A DNA stretch of 64,000 bases from Elgaria multicarinata webbii (GCF_023053635.1 NC_086184.1:10941379-11005378); one strand, 5' to 3'; positions 13,025 to 27,852 are shown, counted from the stretch's first letter. Notes: generated by a model from the letters alone, not told the origin. A program made the numbers and translations.

Positions 13025-13980
13025 CCTAACCTCCCTAGAGTTGCATTCCATGACTGGGGTGCTGCTACATAAAAGACCCTGTTACGAGTGCCCATCAACC
13101 TCAACTCTCTAGGAAGTGGGACATGCAACAGGGACTCAGACAATGAGTGCAAATTTCAGGCAGGCTCATGCAGGAGGAGGTGGTCTTTCAGATACTACAA
13201 AGCCCTAAATATCTTGAGGCCAGGGCAAGAACCAGAACATAAATTATGCTTGGAAATCAATTGGAAGCCAATGCAGCTGTTTCAAAGATGGGTCTGTAAA
13301 GCTCATACTGGACAAAAATCTGGCTGTCACATTTTGCACTAGATGAAATTTTAAGGGCAGCCTCATTCAGCACATTATAATAATCAAAGCAAGAAATTAT
13401 TTGCACAGATCATTGTGGCCAGATGCTCATTCCCCAAGAAGGAATGCACACTGACCAAAGCTGGGCAAAGGAAAGCCTGGTCACCGCTCGCATATGACCA
13501 TGCAGGAGCAGTGCTGGATCTAAGAGTACCCCAAGTTGCATGCATCATCCTTCAAAGGGATTGCTACTCCATCCAACAGGCTGGATTCCCTGTTGGTCAG
13601 CTTGTCTACCGACCAACAGGACTTTCATTTTGCCTGAATTGAGACTCGAGTTTGTTCACCTACATCTCATTCCCTAACTACACCAAGGATTTCCACAGCC
13701 TCCAAGGCATCGCTTGAAAAGGAGAGACAGAACTGGGTATCATCAGCACAGTGATGAGACCCAACCCCCAAACGCCATAGAGAGCCTTGTGTATGTGTTA
13801 AACAGCATGGTGGAAAGTATAAAGCTCTGAGAAATCCCATAAGCAAACAGATGAGCAATAATCCCCCAGCTCCACCTTCTTGGGATGCTCAGCCAAATAC
13901 AACTGGAACCACCACAACATGGTGCCTCTAAGTCCCAAACCAGCCAAATATTCCAGAAGGGCACAATTATCCATTATTCA
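13025..13980 (-). mobile_element. L2-like LINE RT fragment, old
   Basis: Heavily decayed minus-strand RT remnants, including the active-site block ADDTQFCLSFSSDALEAVE. On the plus strand the body reads with typical L2-like phrases (GCCAATGCAGCTGTTTCAAA). More diverged than the fragment at 10.6-11.8 kb. Confidence 0.75.
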
Positions 13981-13984
13981 TTTA

Positions 13985-14680
13985 TGGATACATTAAAAGA
14001 AACAAAACAAAGTCATTTTATTATCTCTGAGGCTCCATTCTATACAGCCTCACCTGAAGCTTATAAATCATTTAATATAAATGAGTACCTGGTATATCAA
14101 TAAAGTAGGATTGTGTTAAAAATTACAGGAAAAAACTTGCATTCAAAAGGTAACAAAAACTGAAGGCTTTAAGTTACTCTATATGGTGGCAATGGATCTT
14201 TCAGCAATAAAAACACTCCAAGCTTCAGAAGGGCAGCGTTATCAGATTTGCTAGTAATTAGCTAGTTAGAAGGTGACAGTTTGCAAAGTACTTTTTGGCA
14301 CCAACAGATTACCAGCAATAATGGATTAAGTAGTGCTAGAAATCTGAATACACATAAGAGGATTGGAAGAAGACCACATTAATGGAACAGTTAATCCACA
14401 GGTCTTTCAGGTTGAGAACATATATGGAAAGCAACAAAAAAAACAGCCAGAATTCAATCTCCTAAAGAGAAGAAGTGTTTTTGCACACACAAGGGACACC
14501 CTAAGTATGCAGGAAAATATGGCTTTGAGTTTAGTCGAAAGGTCCATGGAAGGGAAACTTGAGGGCTATACCTGCGCACACTCTACAAAACTGGTTTGTA
14601 ACTTTTGCAGCATAAGCATAGAGTGCAGGTGCCACCCTTTAGGCTTAAAGAGATACAACTGCTCACTTGCTTTCAGTCTG
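13985..14680. other. TENT4B intron 1, unassigned
   Basis: Contains a 126-codon open frame (14363-14743, plus) without family resemblance or splice context; treated as chance. Nothing else recognised. Confidence 0.4.
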
Positions 14681-14684
14681 AAGC

Positions 14685-14825
14685 AGCCTTCACAAACCTG
14701 GAGGTCTCTAGATGTGTTGAATTTGAAATCAGATCAGCCCTAGCCAGCATGGCCTATGGTTAGGAATCCTGGGAGTTGTAGTCTCCAAACATCTAGAGAT
14801 CACCAGGTTGGTGGTGGCTGGCCTA
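14685..14825. mobile_element. Palindromic hAT-type MITE
   Basis: Ends AGCCTTCACAAACCTGGAGG and CACCAGGTTGGTGGTGGCT around CTGGGAGTTGTAGTCT. Member of the abundant ACTACAACTCCCA family. Confidence 0.6.
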
Positions 14826-14987
14826 CGGCCTAGCAAAGGGAGTGAAATTGAGGTTCAGGGATGCATGCCTGATGACCTAATATGTTCCTCCTCTAGGATC
14901 TCTTGCAACTGAAAAGGTTACAGGAAGGATGAGTGCTTCCACCAAACTGAATTAACTCTCAGTAGACAATTTAAAATAGAGGTAAGC

Positions 14988-15085
14988 GACTCAGTGCCCT
15001 CCAGATGTTTTGGACTACAACTTTGATCATCCCCTAAGCACTGGCCATGCTGGGTGGGGGTACCGGGTTGCCTACCCCTGATTTA
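14988..15085. mobile_element. Palindromic hAT-type MITE, partial
   Basis: AGTGCCCTCCAGATGTTTTG, GGACTACAAC and GGCCATGCTGG; the far arm is decayed. Confidence 0.6.
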
Positions 15086-15174
15086 AGCTCTGAAAGGGTC
15101 AGAGCAACTAACAGCTTGAAGGATCCTGGAAGAGGAAGGACTATGGGTCTGCAGTTGTGCACCTTCAGGCATGC

Positions 15175-15375
15175 ATTTTAGGGGAGGCACCATAGGAGCA
15201 CATGCTTTCCCTGTAGAAGGTCTCAGGTTCAGTCTGCGGCATCACTAGTCAAAAGGGTCAGGCAGCAAGTGATGGGGGGAAACTCTGCCTGAGATCTTGG
15301 AGAGGCGCTGCCAAAGTAGAGAACATCGAGTGAAAAGTACCAATAGTCTGACTAAGTATAAGGCAGCTTATAATT
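15175..15375 (+). mobile_element. tRNA-derived SINE
   Basis: tRNA-like head with a B-box-like GGTCTCAGGTTCAGTC, then the body TGCCTGAGATCTTGGAGAGG and the end AAGTATAAGGCAGCTTA. Same family as the minus-strand copy at 43.6 kb. Confidence 0.7.
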
Positions 15376-15379
15376 TCCC

Positions 15380-16945
15380 CCGAACATTTCTATGTAGTGC
15401 AACAAATGGGATAACACGATCCTCCCCTACCCACACATACTGGAAGGTTCTGAGATGGCTGCACTAGCCTAAACCTAACACTACTGCACAATAAAAAAGG
15501 AGGAGGAATTTCCCCATCATTTCCCCCTGTGATTATTCACAGGCCTCTAAATTGAATGATATTACTATAAAGTTATTACTTAGTAATGTCTCACTTTTTC
15601 AGTGCTAAAAACAACTGTTTAATACCAATGACTGTGAGTGTTAGTGATCTAATAATAAAACGGGGGAAACAAACATGGGCTCAGCCTTTAAACAAGAAAA
15701 ATTATTTTTTCCCAAACAACCTGCAAGATTATTTGTAGCACAATACTGGAAAATAAGCTTCCTTCCTTCAATAAAATGATGGGAAAACGCATGCTTAGAG
15801 CAATGTAATTATGCTGATGATGTTTATTAAATTTCAAGAACAAAGGCAACATGCTTTGGAGGGATTAAACAGATGAATTTCTTTTGGAGAAAAATACACT
15901 CAGGTACCAAACTATCACACATTGATTATTGCAGGAATCTGTTCAATAGGATTTAATTTGGACAGAAAATGGGTATTGATCCTAATGGATGGATTTGTGA
16001 ACTTTTTGATATTACATCAATCAAGGCATAACCCTAATGGTTACAGATACTGTTTTAGAACTTGGATGACGGGTTTTTTAAATGCAGAAAAAGTCAACAT
16101 CCTAATGTAAGAATGGGGAACAGTGAAATGAAATCCTGATGAATTTCCTCAATGAATTATATAAAATGCTATTAGCTAATGCCATGATTTAATATTATTT
16201 TTTACTAGTTGTTTTACATGTGTTTGTTTAATGTCAGTGTTTTCCTTTCTTTTATAATACTTTGGGACATCAAACAGATTGGGTTCTTGTACAATGAATC
16301 AAATGGACTATGTTACCTTAAAATTTATTACCAGACATTACTCAAGAGCCTTTGAAGTTATCCCTGTAAAAGAGTGTTATCACCTTGTTGACAGGTAGCC
16401 GATTAGTCAGCAATACGAATGGGTTCAACAGTTCTATGGTATGCAGAAATTATTTTCAGACATGCATTTTTGTAGATGTACCTTGCTAAACTTGATACTG
16501 TCATGTTTTGTTTTGTTTTAGAACCTTTAATTATGAATTCAAAACTTAAATGAAAAATACTTTTAAATGAAAATTACTCAAAACAGTAGTGTGAAGGGAA
16601 GTATTGCACACAGTACTTTCGAGACTAAAAAGAGCAAAGTAAGTTTACATGTTACACTGGACCACAGGTAACAGAAGTTGGGGAATTCAGTCACGCTGGG
16701 GCACAGATGATCCTACTTCTAAGGCTGGGGTCTTCAAGTCCTAGGAAACTATTATTTTAAGCTCTGCCAGGAAGATATGTAAATGATTATGTGGCTGTTC
16801 CATCTTTAATCAGATGATATTAATGCGTGATTGCAAGGAAGCTAGGCTTACTTGAGATAACTACTGAAATTGGAATCTTGGGAGTGGCACTTTTAACAAC
16901 TAACACTGTTGATCAGATATGCAAACAGGAAATGGTTTGATATAT
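15380..16945. other. TENT4B intron 1, unassigned
   Basis: AT-rich; nothing recognised. Confidence 0.4.
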
Positions 16946-16949
16946 TGGG

Positions 16950-17310
16950 AGGGGATACAGCCCAGTAGAACAGATGCTCTGCATGTATAAGGTCCAAAAT
17001 TCCATCTCTGACAACTCCTCTTACAGGGACATCCCAGGACATTTGTCTTTTGAAGCAAAGGACAAAATGGCACCCCTCCCAGCCAGAGGGAAGCAGGCAG
17101 CACAGCACATACAGCCTTGTTCTCTTAACACTATGGTGCCACCGTCAGCACCTACTGCTTCAGTTGGCCATTTCACTCTGCCTTAATGACAGGGCCGGCC
17201 CTTAATGCCAAGCAACAGACCCAAACCTGTACCTGAGAGTCCTGAAGGGCTATTGTCAGTCGAGGGTAGATAGACCAATGGTCTGACTCCACGTAAGAAA
17301 TTTCTTTATT
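16950..17310 (+). mobile_element. tRNA-derived SINE, diverged
   Basis: Head GCCCAGTAGAACAGATGCTC with a decayed B box. The body is interrupted by unrelated sequence, and the end CCAATGGTCTGACTCCACGT lies near 17.28 kb. Confidence 0.5.
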
Positions 17311-17964
17311 TAATATGTACAGCTGGACCACTGGCATACGAGATTATCCTCCAACTTGGACAGCCAGCTCATTTGACCTGCTACTGTAGTGCTGTATTAA
17401 ATATATCAGGACATTTCCCTGAAGACAAATATTACTCAGACCACACTAACAGTTTAAGTGGACAGTATTGCTAACACCTTGCATTTCAGGTAAGACACAT
17501 ATAATAGGATTAAGGAATCCATGTTAGCCAGAGCAGTGATAACTATATATCCATACAGCTAAATCATAGAAACAATGTAATTTATGGAATAAGCTATTAG
17601 TAACACAAATATGCGGCAATAGCAAAAGCAAATAACCATTTCATAAATCACATTTTAGAAAATCACCATCCCTGTTTATCTCAAAGAAGACAGGGTTGCA
17701 ATTTACTGTAAAATTCAAGAAATTTTAATTGCACAAGTCTTGAGAAGAAGCTGCAAATAAACACAATTTTTAAAAAGGAAAACTAATGTGATGTAAGTGC
17801 AAAGCAGATTGGAACAGAGTATTAAATGGTTCACAAGGCATGTAAGCAGAACAGGCAAAAAACTTTCCAGGCTGGTTCTGCCACTATGAGCTACTGCTAT
17901 AATATTTAAGTAGCATTTTTTAAAGAAAACCTGGATTATTTTAAGCTCACGCACACCTGAATTA

Positions 17965-18095
17965 TATCATTAGTCGAGTTTCACAGATGGGGGACTGAGG
18001 CTGGGAAACAACCGCTTCCTTAAGTCCAAGACAGCAGTGAGATATGAACCCATGGCTTCCAGACACTGTTCATTAGAACCCAGCCTCTGTCAGTT
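17965..18095 (-). mobile_element. MIR SINE fragment
   Basis: Plus strand reads TTTCACAGATGGGGGACTGA, AAGTCCAAGACAGCAGTGAG, ATGAACCCATGGCTTCCAGA: the reverse complement of the MIR/CORE-SINE central and 5' parts. Ancient copy. Confidence 0.7.
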
Positions 18096-18239
18096 GATCT
18101 AATTTGTATTTTAGTTAAGAACAAGTATGAAAAAGTAACTAAGTTGTTCACGTTCACTGCTTTGGCAGATGGGTTTAGAAGTGAGGTGAGGAACTTTGGA
18201 GGGGTCAGAGACCAGATAATCTCTCCATGGGCCAAATGA

Positions 18240-18480
18240 TAAGAACATCAGAAGAGCCCTGCTGGATCAGACCAAGGGTCCATCTAGTGCAGCACTCTGT
18301 TCACACAGGGGCCAACCAGCCATCAGCAGGGATGAACGAGCAGGACATGGTGCAACAGCACCCTCCCATCCATGTTCCCCAGCAACTGGTGCACACAGGC
18401 TTATTGCCTTGAAAACTGGAGATAGCTCGCAACCATTATAGCCTCCAGGAATTTATCCAACCCCCTTGATGTCAGGACAC
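18240..18480. mobile_element. CR1-related reptile repeat
   Basis: AGAGCCCTGCTGGATCAGAC, GGTCCATCTAGTGCAGC, GTTCCCCAGCAACTGGT and AATTTATCCAACCCCC. This module recurs at 24.1, 24.8, 40.5 and 44.2 kb and resembles a CR1 3' region. Confidence 0.65.
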
Positions 18481-18484
18481 AGAG

Positions 18485-19120
18485 GCGTGCCTGAAGTCAG
18501 AATGGGTCCAAGCCCACAATGTCATTTGGCTTTGGAGGGCACTAGGGAAAGATTGCACACACCGAAGCCTTCACAGCTGAAAAGCCAGTTGGAGAAGGTA
18601 CTCTGCCATTCCATGCAGAGTACCTTCTGGAGCTTTCCTTGACCAGAGAGGATTCACAACGCACATGGGCTGAAGTTCCAGTTTTTTCTTGCCTGGTATA
18701 ACGCAGAAGTCCCTGTTTCACAATTTTATTCTAATTTTATTATCTTGAAACTTGACTGGTTATTTACTAGAGCAGAAATATTGGAAGTTTCCACCCACAA
18801 ATACTAAGAGAACCAGTTTTCTGGTAAGTTAAAAGCCAAATGGGCAACAAAATAAATAAATAAATAAATAAAAGACATTTGCATGTGGCTTCAGCCCACA
18901 ATTTAACGTACCATCATAAAAAGCTCAGATTCACACAGGAGTTTCCAGAAAAAAAGATATCCCAAGAGTGAATACACTTTCAGCATTGACCAGTGATTTG
19001 AGGCAGTGACTGGAAGACCAATTAACGGGAGACCAAGTCTGACTGCAACCACTAAGCACTTGAATTCACAAGATTAGTTTAACTGGCAAGTCAACATATC
19101 TGAGCAAGAGATCACTTTCC
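18485..19120. other. TENT4B intron 1, unassigned
   Basis: Inverted CAGAGTACCTTCTGGAG-type arms around 18.59-18.63 kb; otherwise nothing recognised. Confidence 0.4.
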
Positions 19121-19134
19121 ACACTGATGGTGTT

Positions 19135-19485
19135 CAGACATAATGCTAATCTATGGTTTAATGTTATGTTGTTACTCATGACCCCTCTCCCTTTTCCTAT
19201 CACTGCTGCAAGGTCAGAAGCATTGGCTTCTGTTTTCAACTAACTGCAGTTACTTGTTACATGCAAACCCAGAGAAACTGTGGTTAAACTTAACTATGGT
19301 TTAGGGAAACAAGCTTCAGGTTCTAACATAATAAACAACGGTTAATTGAAAATAGGAGTAAAAGCATCCAATCTTCTCACAGCTGTGCCGGAAGAGGACA
19401 GAATGCACTAGCCCCATGCTTACGCACATTACAGTAAACCGTAGTTTAGTGTTGCGTCCGAACCAGACCACTGACTCCGCTCAGA
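19135..19485. mobile_element. Long MITE with TGTTCAGACA-type ends
   Basis: Left end GTGTTCAGACATAATGCTAA, right end GTAGTTTAGTGTTGCGTCCG, with TATGGTTTAG motifs inside. Related to the 23.8, 27.9 and 46.1 kb elements. Confidence 0.6.
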
Positions 19486-19489
19486 TTTC

Positions 19490-21835
19490 AGGCTAAACCA
19501 TGGTTAAGGAAGCATAACTTAAAGGTGTATGATTAAAGCAAAGGACAAAACAAAAGAAAGAAGACATTTCAAACACATTTAAAAGAAAAAACACTCCAGA
19601 GGAGATATTGAGTCTCTTCTCTATATATGTATTTTTATTCTTCGTAGAATCCTACCTCAGGCCACTCTTAGGGACATATCACAAGCTAGTGGATGGTTGT
19701 GTGGGTTATGTTGACCACAAAATGATGAAGTAAGCCATTTAGTTGAGGATAAATATGCAGAAGTATTGTTTGTAAAAATTGCTGAAACATTTCAGTATAC
19801 ACAATAAAATTAAATGATAATATATAAAAATCAAACATACAAATAAAAATTGCAAACTGTCTTGAAACTCTCCATTCAAAAATTAAAATTTAATACCAAA
19901 TTTCACTAAACAGAAAGTTAACAAATTTTACACCTCAAGCATGCTAATGCAATGTGGCATTATGGGTTGTGCTATATATTTTTTAAAAAAATACAGAAGC
20001 ACAGAACACAGAGATGGCTTAACCACTTCCCAATGGACTTTAAATTTAAGTAACATAGGAAAGATAAAAGCAAAAAATAACAGCAAGAATGACGGAGGGA
20101 AAACAGGATGTGCAAGTGGAACATTAAGAGATATTTGAATATCTAACAGCCATTTGTTAAATTAAGTGTAACATGCCATGGAGTTGTGCATTAACTGCGC
20201 AGAAGACTTTCTTCCACGCCCTCTTTGCTCTGCACACAGGCACAAGATTTGTATTCAGAAAGGCACCTATCTCCTGGGATCCTGCATAACGTAACACTAT
20301 GAGTGACAAAGATTCTCTTTAGAAAATGTGGAATTGCACATAAAAAAGTGTGTTTGGAAGGACCAACCTTTGCGAGGAGGCAATTTCTGTGTAAGATCCC
20401 CTGGTCCATTGAACACCCAGGCCTATGTACCACACCAAATGTATCTTTTTATACCATGCTCTTTATCAGGCACAGTCTGTGTGTAATATGCCTCCTGGCC
20501 CACACACTCCCATGCGTTGGAACACATGCTGCGACAGCACAGGGTGGTGCTACAGTCGCAGGACCAGGAGAATCAACCCTGAACATGTCCTTTTGTACAA
20601 TATACATGCTGCTACTGGGGTATTTAAAAGCACACAAGATACATGTCTACTAATCCTTCTCCTCCCTACAAAAAAGTATGCATCTAGATGGCTCCATATC
20701 CTTTTCTGTGTGCAAATAAGCAACAGTCTAGCAAATACCAAAAATCTGTAAAATGAGAGATGTAAAAAACTTCCACCGCCATATGGATCTACATACTACG
20801 CAAAAGTGAAACCAATCAGCAAATTTTTAAAAGGGATGCACAACATCCCATCATGACAGAGGCCTGTCTTTCAAATGAGAACGGAAACATGTTCTTCCTT
20901 CCCACGCCATGTGCTTCTGGGCCAAGATTGCCAGCCAGCATTTTAAAGAGACTATCCATTATTCAAGTGCATCTCTGTACTGCAGGATATAATGGAAACG
21001 CCACAGCTTCTACGCACAAGTATCTCATAGAAGTTTTTTTAAATCATCATACAACAACCTGGGCCCTGTGTCACTGTCCTCTTCCCCACCAGAAATTACA
21101 CCCCAATGGCCACCAACCTAACTTAATACTCCAAATTCTGTCAGAACCAAGCCTTAGCGATGGACAAGTCTGGCTAACCCTGCAAGCATACCCCTGGCCT
21201 TACAGACCTCTGCAGCATGACAGCCGTGCTTGCTTAGGCCTTCTCCAGTGATGTCCACACACCACTGCTTTGTTCCACAATCCAATTAATCCAAAAGCCG
21301 CCCCCACACACACACAAAAGAGAGACTTCAAAAAGCCTCCACAGCAGCATATTTGCAGCCAAGCCTAAGCAGCACATCTACCAACACCTGTACTATGACC
21401 AACCCCACCTTTACCACCAGAATATGATCCCCAGTGCTGCTAATTCTTCACTCCAGTTTGTAGGTCTGAGCTTTGGCCAACTTTCTATTCTTTTCCATTA
21501 TTTCTCAATATTGGAAGTGTGGCTCAATCCCAAGGCGTGGAAATATATTCTGAATGCCGGAGACATACCTACACTTAAAAAGAGAGAGAGAGAGAGAGAA
21601 CCTGCAAGCACGTGCAGAATGCAGCTGCCTCACCACTGAGCAACTCCTACCACCCTAGGCATCTGGCATTAGACCTGTGGGACCTCAAGGTCCAAAAGTA
21701 TAGCCCCCATGCAGACATGCCCTTAACGAAGAGAAAATACATTGACCTTTGCTTAGAATAGTTGGCTGTTCTCAATCGATACATTAAGTACACAGCACAC
21801 TGGAACAACTGCTCCACGGTTCTATAACCTTGGCA
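19490..21835. other. TENT4B intron 1, unassigned
   Basis: Includes an (AG)n run near 21.58-21.60 kb. ORFs of 62-132 codons here have no family signature. No exon 2 of TENT4B seen. Confidence 0.45.
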
Positions 21836-21844
21836 AGGCTGCAA

Positions 21845-21930
21845 TTCTACGCACACTTTTGGGCGAGTAAGTCCCATTGAACTCAATGGGGCTTACATCT
21901 AAGGAGACATATACCGTATATATAGGATTG
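21845..21930. mobile_element. Short palindromic MITE (AAGTCCCATTGAACTC family)
   Basis: GAGTAAGTCCCATTGAACTC followed by AATGGGGCTTACATCTAAG: a short snap-back repeat very common in squamate DNA. More copies at 58.8-59.2 and 62.1 kb. Confidence 0.6.
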
Positions 21931-22122
21931 TGACTATTCCTCTCTCTCTCTCTCTCTCTCCCCCCGCACCCATTCGTTATTTTCTCCATTTTTATGCCCT
22001 TTTCAGTACATCCCCTTGGCTAGGCCTCTCTCCGGGGAGGGAGGGAAGGAGGAAGAGAGAGAGAGAGAGAAGACAGGGGAGAGAGAAAGAAAAGGGAGAA
22101 TCTCCCCCTTCCAGTTTCCTCA

Positions 22123-23574
<1,452 letters not shown>

Positions 23575-23804
23575 TCAGGCCACGCTAGGCCTCGCTCCCT
23601 CCGCCGCCTCATTTCCCCTCATGCACGCTTGTGCCACACACACTATCGCACCGTTGGGCTCAGCCCCACACTTGTGAGGATTATGATGATGATTAAAATG
23701 ATAAAGCAATTTTAGTGTATTAATTGGATCGCACCACCACAGCTCATCTGCGACTGCTACTACTACATCCATCGTCGTCGTCATCATTTTATTGCATTTC
23801 TATG

Positions 23805-23985
23805 ACCCCGTTCAGACAACACGCCAAGCCACAGCGCTTAAATATTTTGAACGAAACGTTATGACTTAGCATGTCATGTGAACCATTCCTAGCCAGGATT
23901 GAAACACGCTTACTAACCATTTGATGGGAAAGGGTTAGCAGCCTAACCGTGGCTTAGTGTGTTGTCTGAATAGGCCCAATATCGG
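23805..23985. mobile_element. Palindromic MITE, TTCAGACAACACGC family
   Basis: Ends GTTCAGACAACACGCCAAGC and TTAGTGTGTTGTCTGAAT, with GTGAACCATTCCTAGCCA inside. Confidence 0.75.
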
Positions 23986-24082
23986 CTTTCTGGAACTAAG
24001 ACGGTTTACAAAAATTCAAAAAAAAAAAAACCATAAAGATACAGAAGAGCAGAGGTAACTTCTATGGTACGCTAATGGGAGT

Positions 24083-24240
24083 TAAGAACATAGCCCTGCT
24101 GGATCAGACCATGGGTCCATCTAGACCAGCATTCTGTTCACACAGTAGCCAACCAGCTGTCAACCTGGGATCCACAAGCAGGTCACGGTGCAACAGCACC
24201 CTCTCACCCATGTTCCCCACCATCTGGTTTGTAGGTTTAC
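24083..24240. mobile_element. CR1-related reptile repeat
   Basis: TAGCCCTGCTGGATCAGACC, GTCCATCTAGACCAGCAT and CAACAGCACCCTCTCACCC. Same module as 18.24 kb. Confidence 0.65.
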
Positions 24241-24820
24241 TGCACTAAGCTGGTCCGGCAGAATTGATTTCTCATGGATAATCCAAATCATCGCTCTTTT
24301 ATAATATTGGGTCATAGTTCTCATGGCAAAAGCCAGAGATGCTGCCATCTTGTTACAGCAAACACAAAGCTGAGTTAGCAAAGGCTTTGGCCACAATCTT
24401 ATAATCATTTATCTATGAGTCAGTTCAAACTTACTTCTGAGTAAATACGCAGAGGATTGCACTGTAAATTATTTATTGTGGCATGGACTTTTGTAGACTA
24501 GAGGCTATTTCATCAAATGCATCTTAAGAACGCAGAGGCTCATGTAGGCCACCAGATCTAGTTGTGGCGACTTAAAGGACTGATATACTGCAATAGAAAC
24601 TTTCAGGAAGCCAAAATCCACTTCGTCAAATGCATAACTGTTAGGTTGTTTAGCTTAAGCTTTCGCATCTTTACTCCAACCCTCCAAGGGCCCAAGCCGT
24701 TTTTGGTACCTCAGGCAGAAAATCTTAATGGCACAGTGACAAAAGATAGAACATTCATTGGCAAGTTACTATCCTTTCGTGCTAAACCCTCCCACACACA
24801 CTTTCACCCTAAAAGCATAA
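24240..24820. other. Intergenic, unassigned
   Basis: Nothing recognised apart from a decayed ACTTCTGAGTAAATACGC motif near 24.43 kb. Confidence 0.4.
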
Positions 24821-24821
24821 C

Positions 24822-25045
24822 CCAAGAAGAGTCATGCTGCATTGGACCAAAGGACTATCTAGTCCAGCATTCTGTTCTGACAGTGGCCAATCAACATCTC
24901 TTGAAAGTCCATAGGCAGAACATGACCTTCTCATTCAAGTTCCTCAACCACTGGCATTGAGAGGCAAATTGCCTTTGATAGTGTTAGTAATATATATAGC
25001 CAGGACTAGTAGCTATTGATATCCTTATCCTCCAAGATGGACTAC
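24822..25045. mobile_element. CR1-related reptile repeat
   Basis: AAGAAGAGTCATGCTGCATT, ATCTAGTCCAGCATTCTGTT and ATATCCTTATCCTCCA; moderately diverged copy. Confidence 0.6.
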
Positions 25046-25304
25046 CTCACACCTGTCTTGTGAGAGGGCCAACCCTGCACTTTCTCATACATTACTGTGC
25101 CCATAGCCCTCAACAGTGTCCTCGCGAGCATGCACAAACACACTCTTCATTCCAGGGGGGCCATCCTGACCCACTCACAGTTTTCTCGATAAAGTCAATA
25201 ATTGTTGTATCCTATGTACAAGTTACTTGACAGATTGTATTTGTCCTCATACACCATCCTCAGTCGCACCTATAAACATCACTCATTGGCAACATTTTAC
25301 CACC

Positions 25305-25395
25305 CAATGTATTATTTATTTATTACATTTATATACCGCCACATAGCCGAAGCTCTCTGGGCAGTTTACAAAAGACTCTGGGCTGCCCCACTGGC
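25305..25395 (-). mobile_element. L2/CR1-group LINE 3' tail
   Basis: TATTTATTTATTACATTTAT then CCGAAGCTCTCTGGGCAG: reverse complement of the shared tail; only about 90 bp survive. Confidence 0.75.
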
Positions 25396-25399
25396 TAGG

Positions 25400-27690
25400 A
25401 TTGCTTGATTTAATAGTTATTTACTTTTATGTCACTGTTTATTATACAAGGTCCTGGATGTTATCCTCACACACATAACCTTTTGGTAGAGATATTTGGC
25501 CTACCCTCACCTTTGATACTTTTATTCATTCCTGCACGTCAGTCTACAATTCAATTTACAGTTCTACATGCAAAGACACATGCACCTTCTCTTCAATCAT
25601 TGCTTATGTACACCACCCTCATGAACTGCATGTAGCGTATTTATAGTTTGAAGTCTTCCTTTAGGCCTGTGTTCCATCCTCAGAACCAATTGGTTTTTAA
25701 TTCCAAACCTTAGCTGTGGAACTCATGAAGTAACAATAAAAATAGTCACTTTGGCCATGTGTAAAGTGCCTTGCTGTAATAGCATGTTCTCTAATACATC
25801 TAAGAGTAACAAGAGGTGAGCTCTTCGGAGAAGCTGCACAATGTGATCTCAGAAGCCAAATGCAGGTCCCTAGCCACATATCGCAGCCTGCCAAGTTCTG
25901 GCAACTTCTCAGTTTTAATTTTAAGGACCAATCAATACAGAATGATAACAACACAAGTACATAAGAGGTCTGAAAAAAAATAATTTGTAAAGGAAGTGAG
26001 AAAGAATTCTACAGCATCCAGAAACAATGCTTTCCCTCTGTTAACAAGATTAATTTTTACAAAATGCAGTAAAAGGTGAGCAATTTTTTGTATTTTGTCT
26101 CACATATTTACAGGCCTGGACAGGTAGTGGAGAGGAAGGTTTCCTGACAATACAGAATGACAGGCAGTATCTAGCTTGGTTATGTCAGATTTCGTGCAGG
26201 TCTGTCCTAAGGCATGGCTTTTGGAAAGACATGAACCACAGCATTTTCATCTTTCCATGTTTTTCCATTCATAGATTGGTTGGTAACTTGCCTTTATTTT
26301 ATGGCTTTCCAACTCTCTCCACCCTTTCCCTCCTCTTTAATCCATGTGCCTAAAACGCAATTAGATTCTCGCCAATTATGTTTTGGATTAATCCCTCATT
26401 TCTAAAATACTTGATTGCCTCTTCTTGACACTTTGAAGGAAGATCCACTCTCTTCCCTTTCCAGTTTTAGCCAATATTCCTTCTTTAGTTTTCCTTCCTA
26501 AATTTATGATTAATATGAAAATAGCATTTTTCAGTGTAGTGTGTTTTAAGGTTATTATTCACACAATCATGAGAAGGGCTCACTGTCCCTTTGGCATGAA
26601 AATGGTCCAGGTGAGTAAGGCCTAACAAGATGCACAGCCTCTGAGCCCATTTCCTTTCTCTGCTAAAGTTCCTTTCGCTGGCAAATGGGCAGAACTCTTC
26701 CATGGAAATCAGGAAGTTGGGATTAATACCTATGAAACTTCCACAGGTCCATTCTTATACTTTATATCTTTGAACCTTTTTACCTGCCTGAGGAATATGG
26801 CAAGTTTAAAGTCAAATAATTACATATAAAAACTAAGCAGTACTGTTATGCTTGCGAAAAGGAAGGGTTGAAGTCAACAGTACGTCTTGCAAGTAAATGA
26901 AGACAGTGTCAGCAGTGGCATCAGAAATCTATCTTGACTGGTTAAATAAAGAGATAGACATTATTCAAGTGCAAACTTCAATAACTGCTCTAAATCTTGT
27001 ATCTCAGAACAAGCTCTGCCTATGTTCAGTATATTTTGAGGGGCTTTACCTGGTTCCTGAAGCTCAGCAATTTCAGGCCTTAGTGAACATTAATGCCAGA
27101 CGAGAAGTTCCAGTAATATGGGTCCAGAAACATTTGATACTAGCACCCCACCCCACACCGAAAAAATAAAATTTCTGGACCATGAGCAAAACACTTCACT
27201 TGCGCTTAACTATGAAGCTATTTTGACAAAGCAACATTTCTTATCACACTCAATTGCAAGGAATTACAAAAGTGGAGAACATAGGAGCAAAGAATTCCCT
27301 GTGGTTTGTGCTCCTCTATAGCTAAACTACATTCAGTACCAGCTGAAATATCTAACCCATGCCACCCACAGTGGAGTACATGAGAGTAATCTAATCTAGC
27401 ACTTATAAAAATCATAGACAACCATGAAGGAAACTGCATCCAAAAAGAATGGTCAAAACCCATTTTCTTTATTTTTTAAAGATGGGAAAATATATTTATT
27501 GCCAAAGCCATCAGTTGGCAATTGTAGGAGGAATCCCACATCCAAAAGCATTTGGATGTGGGATTTGCAGCAAAGGGCAAACATATCTTCCTCTAAAAGC
27601 AAAGATCTATGTCTTGTCCAAATTGAGTCCAGCATCCAAACTCTTTGCTTAGCAAGGCAGATCATCTGGTCTGGTTAAAATTCCAAGGTG
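25400..27690. other. Intergenic, unassigned
   Basis: AT-rich, no gene or confident repeat. Several 60-90-codon frames are scattered without support. Confidence 0.4.
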
Positions 27691-27699
27691 TGGTGTGAG

Positions 27700-27788
27700 C
27701 ATTATCAGAATTTACTGTTTTTAACTGTTGCAAACCGCCCAGAGAGCTTCAGCTTTGGGGCGGTATATAAATGTAATAAATAAATTTA
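27700..27788 (+). mobile_element. L2/CR1-group LINE 3' tail
   Basis: AACCGCCCAGAGAGCTTCAG then GGGGCGGTATATAAATG and AATAAATAAAT. Confidence 0.75.
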
Positions 27789-27852
27789 GATACTAAATCA
27801 TCCTCATCCTCTCTCTCTCTCACCCCCCCCCCCACTGAATAAAAGGGAAAAT

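Noticed and set aside
14363-14743. 126-codon plus-strand frame in TENT4B intron 1
   Set aside because: No family resemblance, low-quality composition, and it runs into a MITE at its end.
20303-21251. Overlapping frames of 108-132 codons
   Set aside because: No codon bias, splice signals or recognised motifs; different frames overlap one another on the same strand.
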